From: Sebastes aleutianus
Lineage: Eukaryota; Chordata; Actinopteri; Perciformes; Sebastidae
Direction of reading: 5' to 3'
Length of the DNA stretch: 64,000 nt
Assembly: GCA_916700875.1 (NCBI GenBank)
Contig: CAKAKS010000067.1
Coordinates: 12,055,591 to 12,119,590 of the forward strand
This document shows positions 50,722 to 59,648 of the stretch, in pieces. Made by a program: the position numbers and the translations under genes. Position 1 is the first letter of the stretch; each line of letters starts with the position of its first letter. The notes beneath the pieces are model-generated. The model had not been told where the DNA came from and did no database searches. It saw only the letters and a list, made by a program, of their open reading frames with translations.

Positions 50722-53700
50722 CACAACACTTAGCACTACAAACACCAGCATACATAATAAGGTATTTCCAAATAGAGTTTATGGTGTGTTCTTTTCTACA
50801 TAAAAACCACATTGTTAAAGGATAAAGCTACTGATATTCTATGTTTTTCTTATTATGAATAAATACTATGATTGCCATCAGTTAATTAATCCTACTACTA
50901 GTATTGTCTGTGTAGCCAAAGTCTGATGTAGCGTATACCTCTGTGCCATAGACTTCCATTGATGTACAAAAACTATTAAAAGCTGTTACACTGGGTGATA
51001 TGTTTCATTATTGCCATGAACATGGGCACTGTAGTTTATTTGGAGTCAATCCTACAGACACAGTTCTGCTGCTATAATATTAACGCATATTAATCTGCGG
51101 CTGAAAACAGTCCCCAAGAAATACACTATTTATTCCTGTGTAAAGCTACAGTTGGTAACGTTTATAAAAATACGTTTTTAGCATATTTGCTCAAACTGTC
51201 ACTACTGTATATCCTGCCGGCAGCGCATGAGACAGATAATCTGGGAAAAAAGAATCAGGTTCCTCTGCCTCCTCCTAGCGCTCCTAATGGCATTTGCAAG
51301 ATTTCACCACGCCCGAACGAAAACAACCAATCAAAGCCGAGCAGTCTTTAACGCAGCTGTCAATCACTGCTCACAAAGCTCATGAACTCCGATCAAACGG
51401 TCCAACCAGACAGCGCTGATCAAATATGTATCAAGATTCTGTTACTGTAAGGCCTATTTCTCGCCTTTTAATGTTTTCAGAAACATATTTTGGTGTACTG
51501 TTTAGCAGTACAGTAACAGAATCTTGAATCTGATTTGATCAGCGCTGCCTGGTTTGACCGTTTGATCGGAGTTCACGAATTTTGTGAGCAGTGATTGATC
51601 GCTGTTATGCTCGGCTCTGATTGGTTGTTTTCCTTCGGGCGCGGTGGAAACTTGCAAATGCCATCAGGAGCACCGGAGGACACAGAGGAACCTGTTTTTT
51701 TCACAGATTATCTGTCTCATTCATTACTGTCGGGATATATTCACAGTTGCAGCAAATATGACAAATAGTTATTTTTTTTATAAAAGTTACCTACTGAACC
51801 TTTAGATAGCATTTGCTACAAACCACAATGCCCAGATGTTTTAGAGATTACTGAGCCTTTTTTTTTATTCAAACAATGTATTTGTGGCCCATTTCAAAGA
51901 TTTACATCTTAAGCAGTAACAAATAGGCTGAGGGCTTAGGGGCCGTACACAGGGACTGATATGTTTTTGGTTTTGGTCATTGGTCGACATTAAAGATCTT
52001 ATTGATAACATTTTTATGTAGACCAATATTTAAAAAAAAAAAAATACATCCACAGAGCTTTTAGAAAGGTGACGAATAAAAGTATGGCTTTTCCTGAAAA
52101 ATTATTATGACTGTAAATTAATCATTTTAACAATTTTGTCGGGTCCAAAATGAATGTTTTTTTTTTTATCTCTGTGGAAGATATCTGACGTTTGGTTCGC
52201 ACTTCTAACAAGGCTTGTGAGCCAATAGTAAAACAACGTTGGTATCATGTGGTATCTCTGGGTCGTCGGTTAGTGTGGAAAAAAAACAGATAAATGCCTG
52301 AATTTAATGGTAAGTGCCTGGCAACGACTTGTTGTGAAGTAAATGCAATTGAATGGGGGAGGTAGAATGCGACATCTAGAGGCTGAATGTTATCAATGTT
52401 ATCAATAGCACCTTTAAAATACTGTCAGTGTTATCCTTTGATTGAATATACCTGCCCGTAACTAACTTATTTGTATTGCTGGCAGTCTATGCGGATAAGT
52501 GCTACAAAATAAATTCAGATACTGATTACTAACTATTTAGCTGATTTGGTTCTAATTAATTAAAGTTGAACATTATTTGAATTGTAAAAAGAGGACAAAC
52601 AACATTACACACTTGCGTGTAGTTAATTGAACTAATAGCAGACCAAGTAAATTAAATGTAACTTCTACAGTATGTGCATTTGTTCATAATGACAAAAAAA
52701 TTGATAAAAGACACCTAAAAGAAATAATGCAAAACTGCAAAAATACTCAACATGAACCATACTGCCCCTTTGCATTCATAAAACGTCAGTACTACTAGTT
52801 ATATAAAGACAGAAATTATTCAGAAATAAAAGATGTATTTCTGTCCATCCACAGGGACCCTGACTGACACATATTACACTCTGACTCATTTACCTAACAG
52901 CCTCTCAGGTCTCCCTTTTGTCAGCTGGGTTTATAAATGGAGCCGAAACTGGTGGATATGCAGCAGGGCGGGAAAGGTTCATTTAAAGCCCCGCTCTCAC
53001 TCATAATCGCTTCCATGTCTGTCCTAGTCTATCCATCGGGCCTATAGAGAAGCAGCAGCATAACGTGGCTTTGATAAACTCTATTCCATACTTGCGAGGT
53101 GGGATCAAGTCGAAGTAAGGGGCTGAACGCACAGCAGAGAGAGACAGATGGAGAGAGTCTCCGCCGTGTCAAGAAGTTATTTATACTGCTGACTCACCAG
53201 GTGTCTTTGGTTCAGTGTGTAAGAAAGTCAAAGGTATAAAAAGTTTTACTGCTGATAAAAGCAGTCTGGAGAGCTGCAGTATGTGTCAATCTTAAGATTT
53301 AAATAATAAAAGTACCAATTGGATTATGCAATCAATTATTTCTTACAGAAACCAGGTGTAGGACTAGTTACAAATCTTTAAAGCTGCAGTAGGCAGAATG
53401 TTTTTGGCATTGTTGGGCATCAATTCCATAATAACCTTTCAGCATATTGTAATTCAAGTGTTCTGAGAGAAAACTAGACTTCTGCACCTCCTCATGGCTC
53501 TGTTTTCAGGCTTTAAAAAATCTAGCCAGTGACAGGAGACTTTGACCAATCACAGGTCATTTTAGAGAGAGAGTGTTTCTATTGGCTGTTCAGTAACAGA
53601 GTATTGATTCATATTTGATCAGCGCTGCCTAGTTTGACCATTTGATCGGAGTTTGCGAGTGATTGACAACCGGCTCATAGAGGGCCGGCTCCAGCTTGGC

Positions 53701-56543
53701 TTTGATTGGTTGTTTTCCTCCAGTCTGGGAAATCTTGCAGATGCCATTAGGAGCACCAGAGGACACCGGAGGACACCGGAGGACACCGGAGGACACAGAG
53801 GCACATGATTTTTTCCGATTACCTGTCTCATTCACTACTGTCAGGATATAGTGACCGTTTTATAAAAATAACTTTTTTTAAAATCATATTTGCTCCAATT
53901 CTACCCACTGCTTCTTTAAGGAAAATAACAATGACTAGTCAAATTGACTAGTAAATGTGGATACTGGTCCAAGAGCTATCAACTATTAAACGTCCATAGA
54001 AACAACCGTTTACAATTTCATGACACACAGTGTCTTTACAGTTGGCCTAATGGCAATGTGTTACATCCTGCATACAGAAATAGCTTGGCTGTCCACGAAT
54101 ATATCTGGCAGCATTCACTACAGCTGAGATTCCTTCCCTGACCCCATTTAGAAACGTGCACACCGAACCCTGCAGCCTGAAGGACAAATAGTTACTGATA
54201 CCATACTGTACATATATATGAATCTAAGGTGATGTGTTTATACTAGACTTTACTTTGATCAATCACATAGAAGTGAAATTAAATGAATATCGGACTAAAC
54301 ATTACACACACCCCTGTATAATTACAAGTTTAATACCTCTGTTATAATGACGTGTCCTTGATTTTGCATGTTTATTCCTGCAGCAGATCTGTGGTATAAA
54401 GTCAAGGTAAGAAAAGGTAAGGAAATCTACATCTCTCAATAACTAATTATTTCTAATATTGATGAATCTGCCAACTATTTCTTCAAAATAATCAATCAAC
54501 GTTTTGGTCTCTAAAATATCATAAAGCAGTGATAGTGAAAAATGCATGGTACAATTTCCATGTTGACATCTTCAAATTACTTATTTTGTCCAATCAAAGC
54601 CAAAGATATTTAATTTAATATCATAGAAAACAAACAACCAAACAAGCCTACGATCAATTCATTATAAAAATAGTTGCTGATTAACGTTGTTGATCAATAA
54701 ACTAATTGTTTCAGCTCTATCTTATATCTTATATTGTCTTTGTGTATTCTCTAGGGTTTGTATTACTGTATTTTAAATATAATGTGCTCTTTCTGTCAAA
54801 TACATGAGCACGATACTATTGCTGCGTAGATGAAATAGTTACCAACTTGAGACTTGGACTAGACTCAGTAACAAAAATGAACACTTCATCCTTGACTTGG
54901 ACTTGACCACTTTAAGGTCTGACTTACTTAAAACTTGATTCCCTAAAAAAAAAGTGACCATAGACTGTTAGTGTCTTCAAATGGTGTCGTGTTTACCGTG
55001 TTCACTAGAAGAGCCCATATGAACGCCCCTCTCTTGTGGTATTCACGACCTCGTAAGTGGAAAGTTTCTGAAAGCTTCGAGTTCACGAGTTGTGACGTGT
55101 TTGTTGATGTTGTCAGAAATGGCGGAGGCCTTGGAAGTTAATTTTTCGGTTCATAATAAGTTAATATATTGTAATTTTAGTCGTATATTGTTTTTCTTCG
55201 TAATTTTATAATAGGTCTGAGGAAAATGTTGATATTTTCCAACAGCCTCATCTTTTTCCTCTGTCATAATGCCTTTGCATTTTCTACATTATGTTACACA
55301 CTTGCTATCTTGCTAAATTGTTACCCTCTGTGGCATCTAGACGCCGACAGTAACATTAATATTGCCGTTGCTTAGCAGTGGTGTTCTCACGACTTAACCA
55401 CTTGAACGCCAAGCATATTGTGTTCACGACTTCCCATCTTATAAACACGAGTTTCATTTGAAGGCACCATAGGAAGTGGACGTAGTTACCGTGATGTCAC
55501 CCATTGGATTGTGGACTGCCGTTTTGAAGCCTTTGAAGGCCGTCGCTGTCTTGTTTTTTTTGCAACCGGAAGTGACACGATAGGGTGGAGCTTAGTAACC
55601 GAATGTTGAATGAGACATTTTTAGGCAACCATAAAGGTTATAATCAACTTTCTTGAACTGAAAACACACTGTGGAAGGGTTAAAGTTCTGAGACAAAAAC
55701 ACAGACAACTCCTAAACCGGACAACGCCGTGACTTGTCAATCACAAGGTAGCCACGCCCTAAAGCATAATATGGTCTATTTTACTTTTAATGGTAAACAA
55801 TGAAATTGTATACTTGTGTAATTGAATATTCAATGAAATTACTTGCTTGAAGCTTTGTAAATTACCAGAGCTTTGAAAGAAAAAATATACTGGTATTGAT
55901 CAGCATTCAGAGACCTGAGAGGCTTGTATCTTGATTTGTAATTTGCATATAAAGACCTGGGATTTGACTTGAACTGTGGCCCAAAAGACTTAAAAATGGG
56001 CCTCAAGGAGAACAATATGTGTTCTTACAAAACTACAAACCCTGACACGATTAAAAGTACAGGCAGATGAAGACCAGCACAGAGACAGCACCTGCTCTAC
56101 ATAAAAACACACTTTGTGCCGCATGTTTTTAACACACTTCAGATACCAAAGTACAGTGTTGAATATTTGAAAGAGGTCTGCTTGAGTGCGTTCACCACTA
56201 CCGAGGTTATGGAAGTGTCAGGCTGCATTGGGAGAAACTATTTATATTTTTACAGTTTTCAAATATCAACCATCTAATAAGTATTTTGGATCTCACTGTG
56301 CTCTTACCGACGGCTGGAGCTGGAGGTCTTGACAGTGGAGAACGACTGCTTGCTGACAGACGACTGCTTGCTCACAGACGACTGCTTGCTCACAGACGAC
56401 TGCTTGCTCACAGACGACTGCTTGCTCACAGACGACTTGGAGCTCATCATAGCGCAGCTGCTCTCATGGTGGTGCTGCTGCTGTTCCTGCTGCTGCTGAT
56501 GATGCTGCTGCAGCTTCTGCGTCACTTGTAATGATGCTGACAT
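26080..56543 (-). CDS. myom1: Myomesin-1, sarcomere M-band cross-linker
   Basis: Structural protein that bridges thick filaments and titin at the M-band of striated muscle. Coding exons, 5' to 3': 56543-56308, 50662-50522, 49993-49807, 49698-49541, 49336-49244, 49091-49003, 48741-48697, 47264-47103, 46993-46832, 46271-46130, 45007-44808, 44716-44660, 44119-43995, 42537-42354, 42142-41968, 41536-41415, 39837-39641, 39119-38993, 38041-37857, 37702-37588, 37345-37189, 37064-36958, 36582-36538, 35489-35353, 35269-35125, 34697-34638, 34546-34479, 33627-33502, 32357-32270, 32180-32142, 31934-31829, 28489-28326, 28204-28168, 27930-27908, 26514-26459, 26334-26080. The joined length is 4,515 nt with one stop at the end, which independently supports the model. 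MYOM1 rather than MYOM2/3 is supported by the KQS-type repeats, LSPLPKRAK, PEEEA at the C-terminus and synteny. Human MYOM1 without the EH exon is slightly longer, mostly at the N-terminus. Which teleost duplicate this is cannot be told. Confidence 0.96.
26719..27791. mobile_element. TTAA-flanked element of about 1.07 kb with internal duplication
   Basis: TTAA at 26715-26718 and 27792-27795, with ends AAGAGGACCTATTATGC and CATGATAGGTCCTCT. A ~90-bp block is repeated inside (about 27,350-27,450 and 27,575-27,670: ACGTTATGTTGAGTGTTGAT and GCACTGATCGATCC). No transposase. It lies in the MYOM1 intron before exon 36. Confidence 0.7.
28741..29468. mobile_element. Family A hAT-like element, inverted orientation
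   Basis: The longest family A copy here: TAGGGCTGTCAATCGATTAC to TGTATTTGACAGCCCTA. The core reads GGCCATGCCAGTTTTTCCTC, i.e. opposite to the 707-1368 copy. It lies in the MYOM1 intron before exon 33. Confidence 0.8.
29469..30714. other. MYOM1 intron stretch, nothing recognised
   Basis: Unique intron between two family A copies. No exon or shared repeat seen. Confidence 0.45.
30715..31757. mobile_element. Two truncated elements joined end to end
   Basis: 30715-31153 is a family A hAT-like copy without its left end, closing GACAGCCCT. It abuts 31154-31757, the same TTAA family as 8625-9469 but without its left end, closing ACATCCCT before TTAA 31758-31761. The right end is about 67 bases from the donor of MYOM1 exon 32. 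Confidence 0.65.
32931..33042. mobile_element. Very short TTAA-flanked hairpin MITE (112 bp)
   Basis: TTAA at 32927-32930 and 33043-33046. Inverted ends GGTGCAGACACACCAAGC and GCTTGGTGCGTCAGGGCC. It lies in a MYOM1 intron. Confidence 0.75.
33660..34478. other. AT-rich MYOM1 intron, possible old repeat
   Basis: Long A-rich stretch (33,820-33,930) and an open frame of 69 codons without family likeness. It may be a decayed retroelement but I cannot name one. Confidence 0.3.
35632..36115. repeat. Probable decayed hAT-type element
   Basis: The ends GGTTTCCAACCTTTTTCC and GGGTTGGGACCC/GGGAACCAGTG resemble the inverted termini of Charlie/MER5-like hAT elements. A T-rich interior lies at 35,938-36,004. 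No clean target duplication seen. Confidence 0.4.
37588..46271 (-). CDS. myom1: MYOM1 exons 11-21, five fibronectin III domains
   Basis: Eleven exons code about residues 425-967, My4 to My8. Fn3-1: APLDVRCHDANKDYVVVTW to SRVSEAVVAMDP. A short linker exon (44716-44660) follows. Fn3-2: PSDVVVTEATKSYVVLAW to CCNSAGVSEPS. Fn3-3: NTDTSVVVHW to VNAAGYSQSS. Fn3-4: PTGVTLLEAVKDYMMLAW to MNMAGVSKAS. Fn3-5: VGLHVLEVRDTTAVVLW to QNLAGVGKPSAV. Each domain carries the usual W near its start and a YxFRV strand with an NxAG loop. The EH segment, which in human lies between Fn3-3 and Fn3-4, was not recognised; exon 41536-41415 joins exon 39837-39641 in frame. Confidence 0.94.
38258..38593. mobile_element. 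hAT-like element, TAGGGCTGCAAC family
   Basis: Ends TAGGGCTGCAACTAACGAT and ATCACTGCAGCTCTA. Flanks CAGATTAC (38250-38257) and CAGGTTAC (38594-38601) match at 7 of 8 bases. A second copy is at about 56904-57372. Confidence 0.75.
39243..39542. mobile_element. Family B hAT-like element with perfect target duplication
   Basis: Ends TAGACTTGTTCCGATACCG and GTATCAGAACATCTCTA. Duplication CCAAAGAC at 39235-39242 and 39543-39550. It lies in the MYOM1 intron between exons 18 and 19. Confidence 0.8.
39964..40592. mobile_element. Family A hAT-like element with perfect target duplication
   Basis: Ends GAGGGCTGTCAATCGATT and AACTTTGACAGCCCTA. Duplication GAAAAAAT at 39956-39963 and 40593-40600. It sits in the intron where the EH exon would be expected. 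Confidence 0.85.
42781..43351. mobile_element. Family A hAT-like element with (TA)n inside
   Basis: Ends TAGGGCTGTCGAAGTTAATG and ATCGATTGACAGCCCTA, with ATCAAT on both sides. An (AT)16 microsatellite (42848-42879) sits inside. It lies in the MYOM1 intron before exon 15. Confidence 0.8.
45113..45882. mobile_element. CACTGT-ended element between 14-bp direct repeats
   Basis: Inverted ends CACTGTAAAC and TTAACAGTG; the interior is full of ACAGTA/TACTGT motifs. The exact 14-mer TAGGAATATACAGT lies at 45090-45103 and 45883-45896, continuing imperfectly for about nine more bases on each side. No coding capacity. Confidence 0.6.
46832..49698 (-). CDS. myom1: MYOM1 exons 5-10, Ig domains My2 and My3
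   Basis: Exons 49698-49541, 49336-49244, 49091-49003, 48741-48697, 47264-47103 and 46993-46832 code about residues 189-424. The first Ig domain runs from LPEFIIKPRGQTVWEG through LHCTVAGWP and DTAQYHASALN. The 45-nt exon 48741-48697 codes the linker YQEGEEVGPLAPKP. The second Ig domain runs from VAFGCEGETLSLGC through NKEDEGMYTLRI to SAYVFVR. The linker is shorter than in human MYOM1. The intron after the linker exon carries a mobile element about ten bases inside its donor side. Confidence 0.94.
48213..48682. mobile_element. TTAA-flanked MITE next to a MYOM1 splice donor
   Basis: TTAA at 48209-48212 and 48683-48686. Inverted ends AGGGGACATATCATGAAAG and GCATGATATGTCCCCT. The right TTAA begins nine bases from the GT (48696-48695) of MYOM1 exon 8, so the intron reads GTGAGTCACT and then the element. 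Confidence 0.85.
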
Positions 56544-56596
56544 CCTGAGGGCCACTCTGCCAACTTATATGTTGACTGCTCTTCACTTTACCAGCC
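49807..56596 (-). CDS. myom1: MYOM1 exons 2-4, unique N-terminal region
   Basis: Exon 2 (56596-56308) has a 53-nt leader without ATG, then the start at 56543. It codes a Gln/His-rich stretch (about residues 8-28), then five SSVSKQ hexads and a serine/arginine end. Exon 3 (50662-50522) codes LKTTVKTENV, LSPLPKRAK and YVIPIFRA. Exon 4 (49993-49807) codes the likely helix of about residues 126-188 (VRDLMEAQDEEVMEEG to RLEMSRT). In myomesins this part binds the thick-filament myosin rod. The fish start MSASLQVTQ has no likeness to the human MSLPFYQR opening, so the protein begins differently. A missed small exon in the 5.6-kb intron after exon 2 cannot be excluded, although the frame joins cleanly. 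Confidence 0.88.
50076..50422. mobile_element. TTAA-flanked MITE, relative of 19259-20048
   Basis: TTAA at 50072-50075 and 50423-50426. Ends AGGGACTCTATGTAAGGATC and CTTACATACAGTCCCT. It lies in the MYOM1 intron between exons 3 and 4. Confidence 0.85.
50672..50718. repeat. (GA)23 microsatellite at a MYOM1 acceptor
   Basis: Uninterrupted GA run on plus, TC on the gene strand. It ends about eight bases before the AG of exon 3 (50664-50663) and forms its polypyrimidine tract. Confidence 0.95.
51141..51803. mobile_element. Foldback element with arms of about 300 bp
   Basis: The left arm (about 51,141-51,440) and right arm (about 51,495-51,803) are inverted copies; for example TACTGTAACAGAATC-type blocks, GTTTGATCGGAGTT and AACAACCAATC/GATTGGTTGTT occur in mirror order around a ~55-bp spacer. 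The ends are GTAAAGC and CCTTTA, near TTAA. It lies in MYOM1 intron 2. Related right half at 53,590-53,915. Confidence 0.7.
53382..53915. mobile_element. TTAA-flanked MITE with 10-bp minisatellite
   Basis: TTAA at 53378-53381 and 53916-53919. Ends AGCTGCAGTAGGCAGAATG and TTCTACCCACTGCTTCT. A GGACACCGGA unit is repeated about four times (53761-53800). Its left half is related to 58300-58698, its right half to 51141-51803. Confidence 0.75.
54970..55467. mobile_element. Possible MITE with ~20-bp inverted ends
   Basis: The ends GTGTCTTCAAATGGTGTCGT and ACGAGTTTCATTTGAAGGCAC are inverted. The interior has mirrored TTCACGA motifs. No clear target duplication. It lies in MYOM1 intron 2. Confidence 0.4.
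56343..56432 (-). repeat. 18-bp coding minisatellite in MYOM1 exon 2
   Basis: Five near-identical 18-bp units (plus-strand unit starting CGACTGCTTGCT) code the SSVSKQ hexad five times. Only one base difference is seen between units. Human MYOM1 has its own ASKQS repeats in the same region. Confidence 0.95.
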
Positions 56597-56903
56597 CTGT
56601 AAATCAATCTCATTGTTATCATTGCAAATTGATTTCTTAATTGGGGTTAGTTTAGGAGGAGGCAGGAGATGGTGATTAGGTATTAGAGATGGTGAAGTTG
56701 TTCAGATGGCAGATCTACTTCTACTGTGTTAAATGAAGCAGTAGCAGGTAATATATAAACTGTTTTAAAACGCTCTACTTCTTAGTTTTGTGTCTTTAAA
56801 GATTACATGAGAAGGCAATTACATCACCTCCACAGGTGGAATTATAAAGGGGATTAATTTGTGATGAACTGGAAAACAAAGCGTGGTTTGTTGTAATCTA
56901 GGG

Positions 56904-57372
56904 CTGCAACTAACGATTATTTTCGTTGTCAATTAATCTGTTGATTATTTTTTTCGATTAATCCATTAGTCGTTTGGTCAATAAAATGGTGAAAAATGTT
57001 GATCAGTGTTTCCCAAAGCCCAAGATGACGTCCTCAAATGTCTTGTTTTGACCACGACTCAAAGGTATTCAGTTTACTGTTGTAAAGGAGTAAAGAAACC
57101 AGAAAATATTCACATTTAAGAAGCTGGAATCAGAGAATTTTGACTTTTATTTCTTAAAAAATGACTGAAAACGATTATCAAAATAGCTGGCGATTAATTT
57201 AATAGTTGACAATTAATTGATTCATTTTTCCAGCAGTATCCAATATTCACATTTGACAGTGAATTTCTGGAATTTTTGCTCTTAAAGATGACTTAAATTA
57301 ATTAACAAGATTGTTCCGGATACATTTTCTATGGATTCACCAACCAGTCAATTCACAAATCATTCCAGCTCT
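56904..57372. mobile_element. Second TAGGGCTGCAAC-family element
   Basis: Starts TAGGGCTGCAACTAACGAT and ends CATTCCAGCTCTA; close to 38258-38593 over its first ~330 bases. The target duplication is not clear. It lies in MYOM1 intron 1. Confidence 0.6.
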
Positions 57373-57934
57373 AGTAGGTATACTGCTCAGGTTATACAGC
57401 TTGAAAACATGAGCAGCTCCCACTGGGCATACTAGGCCTATCATCATGTGACCACAGATCAATCAGCCAACATCTGCAGTTTATAATAATAATAGACTTA
57501 AAAAATGATTTTCTGATGGTTATGTCCTTTCACAACACCTACAACAGGCTACTGTGTGACTCTGTATTTGTAAAGAGATACAAACAGTAAACTGGACTGT
57601 AAGAAATTAGGGCACAGAGTGCACACCGCACGCAAACCTTTAAGGTTAAAGTGAATGTTAAAGGAATAGATTAGCTCTACTTTTTTGGGTTAAATGTCAC
57701 TTTCAATGACACATGCAGTCTAATCTACAAGGACACTTTAGATAAAAATGAACACAACCTTGTTAGTATGAGGGACAATAAAAAATATCTGAATTAAAAC
57801 ACATTAAACCACACAAATCAACAAAGTGGTTAAAAGAAGGCCTTACTGATTCTTTTAAAAGACATACACTAGAATAACAATTCCTTCGTATTAGTGATGT
57901 ACTTAATAATAAAGAAGATATACATATCACTCAC

Positions 57935-58145
57935 CACAACTAAGAATCCACCAATCCACAATGGTTGAAAATAAGAGAAATGGCTATTCCAAAAGTAACT
58001 AAACTAAGTCCAGATCGGGGCAAAGCAGCAGGGTGAGGGGCAGTGGACAGGACGGCAGTCCACTGAACAAAAATAATGCTGCCACTCGGCAGAATGCACA
58101 AGACACCGTCAGGACCTTTTAAGGCTGGGTCAACTTTAAATTTAG
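57935..58145 (-). promoter_or_regulatory. myom1: MYOM1 muscle promoter and noncoding exon 1
   Basis: On the minus strand a MEF2 consensus (YTAWWWWTAR) occupies 58145-58136. A perfect CArG box CCTTAAAAGG, which also serves as a TATA-like box, occupies 58124-58115. Roughly 25-30 bases further on (about 58090) is a plausible start, followed by about 155 nt without any ATG. A strong donor G|GTGAGT has the exon ending at 57935. It would splice to the exon 2 acceptor GATTTACAG before 56596. MEF2 and SRF sites at this spacing are typical of sarcomere genes. The boxes are seen; the transcription start is inferred. Confidence 0.65.
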
Positions 58146-58299
58146 ACCATGAGACTGTGAGAAGGCCCAGCAGAGGCTCCTCAGATCGCCTGGCCCTCCG
58201 CTGTGTGCTGTACTTACAGTTAGATAGGTGTCCAGGCTGATCGTTGGTCTAGTAAATCAATAGAAGTTGATAGAAGAAACACTGCAGTAGGCTACTTAA

Positions 58300-58698
58300 A
58301 GCAGCAGCGGGTAGAAATGGAGCAACTATGATTAGAAAAAGCTATTTTTATAAAACGGTCACTACATCCTGATAGTAGTTAAAAAAAGAAAAAATCATAT
58401 GCCTCTTTGTCCTCCAGTGTTTAGCTGTAAATTGAGAAAAGTTTGTGATCCTGCAGCCATTTTGAAATCAGTTGAAGAAATACCAAGCACCGCCCACCAG
58501 CCGGAGCACAGCCACTAGGAACGCTCTAAATCGCCAAAGTCTACCGTCACGGGCTAGATTTTGTAAAAGCTTACAACAGAGCCATGAGGAAGAGCAGAAG
58601 TCTAGTTTTCTCTCAGAACACTTGAATTACAATATGCTGAAAGGTTATTATGGAACCTTTAACCCAATGATGCCAAAAACATTCTGCCTACTGCAGGT
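58300..58698. mobile_element. TTAA-flanked MITE upstream of MYOM1
   Basis: TTAA at 58296-58299 and 58699-58702. Ends AGCAGCAGCGGGTAGAAATG and CTGCCTACTGCAGGT. Same family as 53382-53915. It begins about 155 bases upstream of the MYOM1 MEF2 box. Confidence 0.8.
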
Positions 58699-58839
58699 TT
58701 AAGTGGCTGCTATAGGCTAGCTTACATGGGATGAAATGAATTTGTATTCAATCAAACTCACCGTTTAGGCGACTTGCAAAAGCCTCTAAAGCCTCTGGTC
58801 CCCTGCCTGAACCAACCCCCTGCCAAACTACTCTCTTAA

Positions 58840-59247
58840 AAGTCCCATATTATAAAAAAAATAGATTTTCATGATTTTATATTATAAAGCAAGTATTTCT
58901 GTCCATTTGTGATGTCACAAATATACAATATTTAGACCGTTTACACAGTTTTAAACATAAACATTCTAAATGTGTCCCAGTTTATTCCTGGTTACAGTGT
59001 ATGTGAATGACATCAGCTGACAGGAAGTAAACATGGACCCAAACTCCTGCCAGGCAACACAATTCTGTTGTAATTCCATTGAAATGCACTAAAACGGAGC
59101 ATTTCAGACAGAGGGTAAATACAGGTATATTCAGGCAGACAGTATGAGGAAAATAAAGTTTTTTTTTAACATTACAGCATGTAAACATGTTCTAGTAGAA
59201 ACACAAAACACAAGTATGAACCTGAAAATGAGCACGATATGGGACCT
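58840..59247. mobile_element. TTAA-flanked MITE in the MYOM1-MYL12 gap
   Basis: TTAA at 58836-58839 and 59248-59251. Ends AAGTCCCATATTATA and GCACGATATGGGACCT. Same family as 21798-22310, in the opposite orientation. Confidence 0.8.
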
Positions 59248-59648
59248 TTAACACATGCAACGTTATTCACCGACCAACTCTAATGACACCAAAATGTGAC
59301 CTCAAAGCGCTTTAAATGTCTCCATTTCCCTAAATTTATCGTTAGGGTTACTTTCAGTGTTAGTTGATAATTTCGTACTTGTTGGTGCGACCGATCTGCA
59401 CCATGGATGTATTAGATCTGCACTCGCAACAAAATAAACTTTGGAGTTTAAAAGAATCAGTTAGCCCTTCTTTTAACCACTTTGTTGATTTGTGTGTTTT
59501 AATGTGTTTTAATTCAGATATTTTTATTGTCCCTCATACTAACAAGGTTGTGTTCATTTTTAGCTAAAGTGTCCTTGTAGATTAGACTGCACGTGTCATT
59601 GAAAGTGACATTTCACCCTAAAAGTAGAGCTAGTCTATTAGTTATTGC

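Larger units (their letters stand above)
57664..59640. repeat. Inverted repeat bracketing the MYOM1 promoter
   Basis: Arms 57664-57860 and 59447-59640 are inverted copies with only scattered mismatches. Shared blocks include TGTCACTTTCAATGACAC, AATCTACAAGGACACTTTAG, GAACACAACCTTGTTAGTAT and AATCAACAAAGTGGTTAAAA (written as in the left arm). The ~1.6-kb loop holds MYOM1 exon 1, its promoter and two TTAA elements. Confidence 0.9.

Noticed and set aside
50585..50803. Arg/Glu repeat protein on the plus strand
   Set aside because: It is translation of the (GA)n microsatellite and antisense to MYOM1 exon 3.
56343..56432. CRISPR-like array
   Set aside because: The units are contiguous without spacers and code in frame; this is a eukaryotic genome.
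56286..56531. Arg/Leu repeat protein (RRLLAHRRLLAH) on plus
   Set aside because: Reverse reading of the SSVSKQ minisatellite in MYOM1 exon 2.
59364..59567. Small open frame between MYOM1 and MYL12
   Set aside because: It lies in the right arm of the inverted repeat and has no family likeness.
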